Part shown: positions 58,793 to 64,000 of the stretch, piece by piece | How the letters are laid out: every line of letters begins with the position of its first letter | Position numbering within the stretch: the stretch's first letter is position 1 | Source of the DNA: Haloechinothrix halophila YIM 93223 | GTDB taxonomy: Bacteria; Actinomycetota; Actinomycetes; Mycobacteriales; Pseudonocardiaceae | Direction: 5' to 3' | DNA: 64,000 bases | NCBI RefSeq assembly: GCF_000504245.1 | Contig: NZ_KI632509.1 | Location: 3,019,751-3,083,750 of the forward strand | Program-made: the position numbers and the translations under genes | Notes under the pieces: generated by a model | Database searches by the model: none | What the model saw: only the letters and a program-made list of their open reading frames with translations | What the model was told of the DNA's origin: nothing

Positions 58793-59187
58793 AACGCCCG
58801 CTCGTAACGTGCCCAGGCCACGTGGGACTCGTGGAGTGTCACGGTGATCGCGGCCAGGCCGCGCGCCCCGTCACCAAACGCCCCTGCGGTGACCCGCTCC
58901 GCCAGCCGGTCGGCGATCACCTTCGCGAGGAACTCGGTCGTCGTGTTGACGCCTGCGAAGGCCGGATCGTCGTCGATGTTGCGATAGTTGAGGGGCGCCA
59001 GCACCTCGGCCAGCTCGCGGGAGGCGGCACCGATGTCGACGACGACGTTGTCGGCGTCGAGCTCAGCACGCTGGAACGTGGCGTCGACGACGAACGTCGC
59101 ACCGTGCAGCCGCTGCGCGGGCCCGAACACCTCGCCACGAAAGCTGTGCGCGACCATCACGTGATCGCGAACCGTGACACTGAACAT
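58789..59187 (-). CDS. PTPS-fold protein lacking canonical catalytic residues
   Basis: A 132-residue protein of the 6-pyruvoyl-tetrahydropterin/6-carboxytetrahydropterin synthase family. His14 (MVAHSFRG) and His28 (RLHGATF) match two zinc ligands, but the third His of HGH is Ala30, the catalytic Cys position four before His28 is Ala24, and the LDHRNLD segment that holds the Asp-His pair reads LNYRNID. The late Glu is kept in [12 protein letters not shown]. So it has the fold and pterin pocket but not the known chemistry. ATG 59187 follows GGGAGCT. It heads the operon with the glycosyltransferase and methyltransferase. Confidence 0.85.
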   Translation of the reverse strand: MFSVTVRDHVMVAHSFRGEVFGPAQRLHGATFVVDATFQRAELDADNVVVDIGAASRELAEVLAPLNYRNIDDDPAFAGVNTTTEFLAKVIADRLAERVTAGAFGDGARGLAAITVTLHESHVAWARYERAL

Positions 59188-59255
59188 CGCGAGCTCCCGT
59201 CGTCTCGGCCTCGACATACCGGAGCGTAACGGCCGGAGCGGGGTACGGTCGTCAG

Positions 59256-59999
59256 GTGCTCAGCCGCGCCAAGGGAATCGCCCGCTCACTGGCCATGTAC
59301 CACGGCGTGCCAGGCAGGCGCCGCCGGATGGTGCGGTTCTTCGGCGAGTTCCTTGGGCCAGGGGACGTCGCGTTCGACGTCGGCGCCCACGTCGGGAGCC
59401 GGGTGGCCGCGTGGCGCACGCTGGGCGCACGAGTGATCGCCGTCGAACCGCAACCCGACTGCGTGCGCGTGCTGCGGCTGCTCTACGGGCGAGACCCCGA
59501 TGTGGCGATCGTGCCGCTCGCCGTCGGCGCCCGCCCCGGCAGGGCCAGGATGGGCATATCCACAGCGACGCCGACGGTCTCGTCGCTGTCGACCGACTGG
59601 ATCGAGTCGGTCCGCGCTGACCGCCGCTTCACCCGCGTGCGGTGGGACTCGTCCATCGACGTGGCCGTGATGACGCTCGACGACCTCATCGCACGGCACG
59701 GTGAGCCGGCATTCTGCAAGATCGATGTGGAGGGCTTCGAGGTCGATGTCCTCACCGGACTCAGCAGGCCGCTGCGCGCCCTGTCGTTCGAGTACTTGCC
59801 CCCTGCCCACGACGCGGCCATCGAGGCGCTGGAGCGGGTAGACCGACTCGGCGCCGGTGGCTACCGCTACAACTACTCCCCCGTCGAAACCATGCGGTGG
59901 GCCAGCGAGCGCTGGCTGGATGCCGAGGATCTCGTGCGGTTGCTCGACCGGTTCCGGCCTCTCGGCCGTTCCGGCGACGTCTACGCCCGCCTGGCCTAA
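59256..59999 (+). CDS. FkbM-family methyltransferase
   Basis: A 247-residue SAM-dependent O-methyltransferase of the FkbM type. Motif I is [20 protein letters not shown] near residues 38-57, strand 2 ends [17 protein letters not shown], and [20 protein letters not shown] is the FkbM signature. Such enzymes methylate hydroxyls of sugars or natural products. GTG 59256 is the start; no strong ribosome site is seen, so a short leader is likely. It is divergent from the PTPS-fold gene by 68 bp and may be part of the same pathway. Confidence 0.85.
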   Translation: MLSRAKGIARSLAMYHGVPGRRRRMVRFFGEFLGPGDVAFDVGAHVGSRVAAWRTLGARVIAVEPQPDCVRVLRLLYGRDPDVAIVPLAVGARPGRARMGISTATPTVSSLSTDWIESVRADRRFTRVRWDSSIDVAVMTLDDLIARHGEPAFCKIDVEGFEVDVLTGLSRPLRALSFEYLPPAHDAAIEALERVDRLGAGGYRYNYSPVETMRWASERWLDAEDLVRLLDRFRPLGRSGDVYARLA

Positions 60000-60008
60000 C
60001 CGCCGGGG

Positions 60009-61376
60009 TCAGCCCACCGTCGCGCGGACTTCGGTCAGGGCCGCATCGAGAATCTCGATCCCTTCGCGGGCTTCCTCGGCGGTCGTCGTCATCGGCGGGA
60101 CCGCGTGGATACGGTTGAAGTTCACGAACGGAAGCAGACCGCGCCGCCGGCAGGCCGCGACGACCTCGGACATCGCCTCGCTGGTTCCGCCGTACGGCGC
60201 GAGCGGCTCGCGCGTCGCCTGGTCGGCCACCAGCTCGATGGCCCAGAACACGCCGGTTCCCCTGACCTCGCCGATCCAGTCGTGCCTGGCAGCCAGCTCC
60301 CGCAGCCCTGGCCCGAAGACGTCCTCGCCGAGGGCGGCCGCGTGCTCGACGAGACCGTCGTTCTCCATCGTCTCGATGGTGGCGACCGCCGCGGCGCAGG
60401 CGAGCGGATGACCCGAGTAAGTGAGTCCGCCGGGATACGGCCGCTCGGCGAAGGTCGAATAGATGGCTTCGTTGATGGCCACACCACCGAGCGGAACGTA
60501 GCCGGAGTTCACGCCCTTGGCGAAGGTCAGCAGGTCCGGGACGACCGGGCCTGCCGAACCAGCACTCCCATGCTCGATGGCGAACCACGTGCCTGCCCGG
60601 CCGAAGCCGGACATCACCTCATCGGCGATGAACACGATGCCGAACCGGTCGCACAGCTCCCGGACACCGGCGAGATAACCGGGCGGCGGGACCATGATGC
60701 CCGCCGTGCCCGGGATCGACTCCAGCATGATGGCGGCGATCGTCGACGGGCCTTCGAGCGTGATGACCTGTTCCAGATGGGCCAGCGCGCGCTGGCACTC
60801 TTCCTCCTCCGTCGTCGCCGAGAAGGCGCTGCGGTACAGGAACGGGCCGAAGAAGTGCACGACCCCTGCCGACCCGGTGTCGTTCGACCACCTACGGGGC
60901 TCGCCGGTGACGTTGACCGCGAGGTCGGTGCCACCGTGGTAGGAGCGGTAGGTGGACAGCACCTTCGAACGACCGGTGTGCAGCCGCGCCATCCGGATGG
61001 CGTGCTCGTTGGCGTCCGCTCCGCCGTTGGTGAAGAACACCCGGTTGAGGTCGCCAGGCGTGTGCGCGGCGATCAGCCGCGCGGCCTCGGAGCGGGCGCC
61101 GTTGACGTGGTTGGGCGCCACCGTGCACAGCGTCGCAGCCTGGTCCTGAACCGCGCGGACGATGGCGGGGTGCTGGTGTCCGAGGTTGGTGAACACCAGC
61201 TGGGACGTGAAGTCGAGCAGCCGGTTGCCGTCGCGGTCCCATACGTAGGCCCCCTCGGCCTTGGTGACCACCATCGGGTCCAGCTTCGCCTGGGCGGACC
61301 AGGAGTGGAAGACGTGCTTGCGGTCCAGGTCGTAGGCGCGGTCGGCGTCGAACATGGCCGTGAACTCCTCAGTCAT
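60009..61376 (-). CDS. Class III (omega) aminotransferase
   Basis: A 455-residue PLP aminotransferase. NGGADANEHAIRMARLHTGR is the cofactor phosphate region, IVFIADEVMSGFGRAGTWFA holds the PLP Asp, and LLTFAKGVNSGYVPLGGVAI the PLP lysine. The close partner gene, methylmalonate-semialdehyde dehydrogenase, suggests an omega-amino acid such as beta-alanine, or 3-aminoisobutyrate, with the aldehyde passed on directly. Its start overlaps the end of that gene by 8 bp, so the two are one operon (dehydrogenase first). Substrate is inferred from context. Confidence 0.88.
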   Translation of the reverse strand: MTEEFTAMFDADRAYDLDRKHVFHSWSAQAKLDPMVVTKAEGAYVWDRDGNRLLDFTSQLVFTNLGHQHPAIVRAVQDQAATLCTVAPNHVNGARSEAARLIAAHTPGDLNRVFFTNGGADANEHAIRMARLHTGRSKVLSTYRSYHGGTDLAVNVTGEPRRWSNDTGSAGVVHFFGPFLYRSAFSATTEEEECQRALAHLEQVITLEGPSTIAAIMLESIPGTAGIMVPPPGYLAGVRELCDRFGIVFIADEVMSGFGRAGTWFAIEHGSAGSAGPVVPDLLTFAKGVNSGYVPLGGVAINEAIYSTFAERPYPGGLTYSGHPLACAAAVATIETMENDGLVEHAAALGEDVFGPGLRELAARHDWIGEVRGTGVFWAIELVADQATREPLAPYGGTSEAMSEVVAACRRRGLLPFVNFNRIHAVPPMTTTAEEAREGIEILDAALTEVRATVG

Positions 61377-62892
61377 TCTGCGGGAACCCCAGTTCGAGGC
61401 CGCCCTCCGGCCGGGCGGCAGGGTTGATCCAGCGGGTGGTGACGACCTTGGCGCGGGTGAAGAAGTGCACGCCCTCGGTGCCGTGCGCGTGGGTGTCGCC
61501 GAACAGCGAACGCTTCCAACCGCCGAACGAGTAATAGGCTACCGGGACCGGAATCGGCACGTTCACGCCGATCATGCCGACCTGGACGTCGGACTCGAAG
61601 CGCCGCGCCGCACCGCCGTCATTGGTGAAGATCGCGGTGCCGTTGCCGTACTCGTTGGCGTTGATGAGCTCGACGGCCTCGTCGTACGACGACGCCCGCA
61701 CCACGGCGAGGACAGGGCCGAAGATCTCCTCGGTGTAGATGTCCATGTCCGGTGTGACGTGGTCGAACAGTGTCGGGCCGAGCCAGTGGCCGTCCTGCTC
61801 GCCACGGGCCTCGACGGTGCGGCCGTCGATGACGAGCTTGGCACCCGCCCGCTCGCCGGAGGCGACGAACCCGGCGACCCTGTCCCGGTGCGCCTTGGTG
61901 ACCAGTGGCCCCATGTCGGCTTCGGCGCCGTCCGGGCCGTCACCTTTGCGGCCGTCTCCGGTCACCAGCGTCCGCGTGCGCTCGGCGATCCGCGCGACGA
62001 GGTCGTCACCGACCGGATCGACCGCGACCAGCACGCTGATGGCCATGCACCGCTCGCCCGCGCTGCCGTACCCGGCGTTGACCGCGGCGTCGGCGGCGAG
62101 ATCGAGATCGGCGTCGGGCAGCACGACCATGTGGTTCTTGGCGCCGCCGAGGGCCTGCACCCGCTTGCCGTGTCTGCTGGCCTCCTCGTAGACGTACTTC
62201 GCGATCGGGGTGGACCCGACGAAACTGATCGCGGCCACGTCCTGGCTGTGCAGCAGCGCGTCGACGGCGACCTTGTCGCCCTGCAGCACGTTGAACACGC
62301 CGTCGGGAAGGCCAGCTTCCTTCCAGAGGTTCGCGATCCACAGGGCGGCGGACGGGTCCTTCTCGCTCGGCTTGAGGACCACCGTGTTCCCCGAGGCGAT
62401 AGCGATCGGGAAGAACCACATCGGGACCATGGCCGGGAAGTTGAACGGACTGATGATCCCGACGACGCCGAGCGGGTCGCGCTTGGAGTGGACGTCGACG
62501 CCGGTCGACGCGCTCTCGGAGTAGCCGCCCTTGAGCAGATGCGAGATGCCGCACGCGAACTCGACGACCTCCTGACCTCGGGTGATCTCACCGAGGGCGT
62601 CGGAATAGACCTTGCCGTGTTCGGCCGTGATCAGGTGCGCCAGTTCCTCCTTGCGGCTGTTGAGCAGCTCGCGGAAGGCGAACAGGATCTGCGTGCGCTT
62701 GGCCAGTGAGGTCTCGCCCCAGGCCTTGGCTGCCGTCGCGGCCGACGCGATGACGTGCTGGGCGTCGTGCTCGCCGGCGAGCGCGACGCGGCCGGAAACC
62801 TGCCCGGTGGCTGGGTTGGTGACATCTGCCCAGTGGTCGGACGTGCCCGCGAACTCGGCGCCGTCGACCCAGTGTGCGATCGAGGTGGTCAT
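61369..62892 (-). CDS. mmsA: Methylmalonate-semialdehyde dehydrogenase (CoA-acylating)
   Basis: A 507-residue CoA-dependent aldehyde dehydrogenase turning (methyl)malonate semialdehyde into propionyl- or acetyl-CoA in valine, beta-alanine, inositol or thymine breakdown. The family marks are GVVGIISPFNFPAMVPMWFF, GGAKNHMVVLPDADLD and the active-site Cys in AGYGSAGERCMAIS; the C-terminal FGDTHAHGTEGVHFFTRAKV is typical of MmsA. ATG 62892 follows AAGGAGCC. It is the first gene of an operon with the aminotransferase and is divergent from a PucR regulator across 130 bp. Confidence 0.92.
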   Translation of the reverse strand: MTTSIAHWVDGAEFAGTSDHWADVTNPATGQVSGRVALAGEHDAQHVIASAATAAKAWGETSLAKRTQILFAFRELLNSRKEELAHLITAEHGKVYSDALGEITRGQEVVEFACGISHLLKGGYSESASTGVDVHSKRDPLGVVGIISPFNFPAMVPMWFFPIAIASGNTVVLKPSEKDPSAALWIANLWKEAGLPDGVFNVLQGDKVAVDALLHSQDVAAISFVGSTPIAKYVYEEASRHGKRVQALGGAKNHMVVLPDADLDLAADAAVNAGYGSAGERCMAISVLVAVDPVGDDLVARIAERTRTLVTGDGRKGDGPDGAEADMGPLVTKAHRDRVAGFVASGERAGAKLVIDGRTVEARGEQDGHWLGPTLFDHVTPDMDIYTEEIFGPVLAVVRASSYDEAVELINANEYGNGTAIFTNDGGAARRFESDVQVGMIGVNVPIPVPVAYYSFGGWKRSLFGDTHAHGTEGVHFFTRAKVVTTRWINPAARPEGGLELGFPQND

Positions 62893-63022
62893 GTGGTGGC
62901 TCCTTCGGTGTCGAAACCTCACGCTAACCCGCGGCACGGTTCGACCTCGTCCGACAGAGTGTAGGATTTCGGCACATGATCCGACGCTTTGTCAGGGCTT
63001 GTCGTCACCGGAAGGCAGTTTC

Positions 63023-64000
63023 ATGGCCGTTGTGACTGTCGCAGAGGTGCTCCAGATGCCCGTGCTGCGCGCGGCGGGCCCCGAGGTTCTCGCGGGGAAG
63101 TCTGGGCTGGACCGCCAGGTGCGCTGGGTGCACACCACCGAGCTGGCCGATATCGCGCCGCTACTGCGCGGTGGGGATCTTGTGCTGAGCACCGGCATCG
63201 CGTTCCCTGATACCGCAGAGGAGCTGGACGCGCTGGCGCGGAGCCTGGACGACAGCGACGCGGCGGGTCTGCTCATCGAACTGGGCCGCCGGTGGACGTC
63301 CGTTCCCGCACCGCTGGTCACCGCGTGTGAGCGGCTGACCCTGCCACTCATCGCACTGACCCGCGAGGTGCGGTTCGCCGCCATTACCCAGACCGTGGGC
63401 GAGCGGATCGTGGACGAGCAGCTCACGGAGCTGCGCGAGGCCGAGCGGGTGCACGACACCTTCACCGCGCTGAGCATGGAGGAGGCGGGCCCCGACGAGA
63501 TCCTGGCGGCCGTGCAGCGCCTCGCTGGCGCCGCTGTCGTCCTTGAGGACGAACAACACCGGGTGTTGGACTACCGGGCAGGCCCCGGCGACATCGCCGG
63601 TTTCCTCGCTGACTGGCAGTCGCGATCCCGCGCCGTCGAGCATGCCGAGCGCACCACGTGGGATGCGACGAACGGCTGGCTCATCACGAGGCTCGGCAAA
63701 CGAGACGCAGGTTGGGGACGGCTGATCGTGCAGGCCCCGGCCACTCCCCCGCAGCGGCTCACCGTAGTGGCCGAGCGTGCCGCCGCCGCGTTGGCGATGC
63801 ACCGGCTGCAGGACCGGCATCGCGACAGCCTCGTCCGGCGCACCCATCAGGAGCTGCTACTCGGTCTGCTCGCCGATCCGACCGATCCCGACCTGCTGCG
63901 CCGCTGCGAGCTGTCCGGGCTGCCCACGACGAAGCGCACCTTCGTCGGGCTCGCGATTCGCCCGCGACCGCGGACAGCCGGTCAGGACAGCCTCACACCG
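63023..64000 (+). CDS. PucR-family transcriptional regulator (cut by window edge)
   Basis: The frame starts at ATG 63023 behind GGAAGG and is open to the right edge (326 codons). The N-terminal PucR domain is clear: VAEVLQMPVLRAAGPEVLAG, VRWVHTTELADIAPLLRGGD then LVLSTGIAFP. A GAF-like middle part follows from about residue 155; the C-terminal helix-turn-helix lies outside the window. PucR-type regulators activate purine, proline, GABA or amine catabolism. The divergent aminotransferase/mmsA operon is its probable target. Confidence 0.88.
   Translation, partial: MAVVTVAEVLQMPVLRAAGPEVLAGKSGLDRQVRWVHTTELADIAPLLRGGDLVLSTGIAFPDTAEELDALARSLDDSDAAGLLIELGRRWTSVPAPLVTACERLTLPLIALTREVRFAAITQTVGERIVDEQLTELREAERVHDTFTALSMEEAGPDEILAAVQRLAGAAVVLEDEQHRVLDYRAGPGDIAGFLADWQSRSRAVEHAERTTWDATNGWLITRLGKRDAGWGRLIVQAPATPPQRLTVVAERAAAALAMHRLQDRHRDSLVRRTHQELLLGLLADPTDPDLLRRCELSGLPTTKRTFVGLAIRPRPRTAGQDSLTP

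Noticed and set aside
1-64000. tRNA, rRNA or tmRNA genes
   Set aside because: No cloverleaf-like or conserved rRNA segment was noticed by eye on either strand; a covariance-model search would be decisive.

Overview
The window is chromosomal DNA of a high-GC actinobacterium. Start codons, ribosome sites, leaderless-type promoters, twin-arginine and lipoprotein signals, a mycothiol-type nitroreductase relative, BlaI/M56 pairs, large LuxR/TPR regulators and a 13E12-type HNH gene all fit. A member of the Pseudonocardiaceae (Amycolatopsis, Saccharomonospora, Prauserella and relatives) is my best guess, but it is inferred from gene types, not from a marker gene. No rRNA, tRNA, CRISPR array, integrase or transposase was recognised.

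Layout. 1-9 kb: membrane protein (cut by the edge), secreted SurE, LysR, RraA-like protein, MocR regulator, a DUF559/AbiEi-like nuclease gene bracketed by two almost identical 91-bp direct repeats, patatin, methyltransferase, AraC regulator. 9-19.6 kb: PASTA protein, secreted trypsin-like protease, adenosine deaminase, truncated GntR, Na+/H+ antiporter coupled to a GH15 enzyme, DsbA-like nitroreductase relative, maleate-isomerase-like protein, flavin disulfide reductase, spermidine-synthase-like protein. 20.2-25.4 kb: a metal-type island in which two BlaI/M56 protease pairs diverge from one operator, with CopD, SHOCT, DUF1707 and a His-rich lipoprotein. 25.4-38 kb: lysyl-oxidase remnant, Hsp20, BCCT transporter, bicovalent flavin oxidase with a LuxR/TPR regulator, GH25 lysozyme, frameshifted HNH gene, LigD-type primase/polymerase, PLP dehydratase and divergent LysR. 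38.2-43.2 kb: a four-gene oligopeptide/nickel-type ABC importer operon behind a promoter with a Zur-like box between -35 and -10; one permease has a 33-bp repeat translated four times at its N-terminus. 43.2-50.8 kb: Tat-exported flavin oxidoreductase, second LuxR/TPR regulator, methyltransferase, SnoaL/ECF sigma pair, Ohr with operator, NADP reductase.

50.9-59.2 kb is the most interesting stretch: a pyrimidine/pterin-type biosynthetic neighbourhood. It has a GTP cyclohydrolase II whose Tyr equivalent to E. coli Tyr105 is His, a creatininase-family protein like archaeal FAPy deformylase, a RibD-C reductase like archaeal ArfC, a PTPS-fold protein that has lost its catalytic Cys, Asp-His pair and one zinc ligand, a GT4 glycosyltransferase, a methyltransferase, a dehydrogenase, a CDP-alcohol phosphatidyltransferase and a sulfatase-superfamily membrane enzyme. 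I infer an archaeal-style start (GTP to FAPy to deformylated pyrimidine to reduced product) leading to an unknown glycosylated or lipid-linked product. 59.2-64 kb: FkbM methyltransferase, class III aminotransferase plus methylmalonate-semialdehyde dehydrogenase, and a divergent PucR regulator cut by the right edge.

A family of about 80-bp imperfect palindromes (4816, 5905, 20107 and a diverged one at 28045) sits at gene ends.
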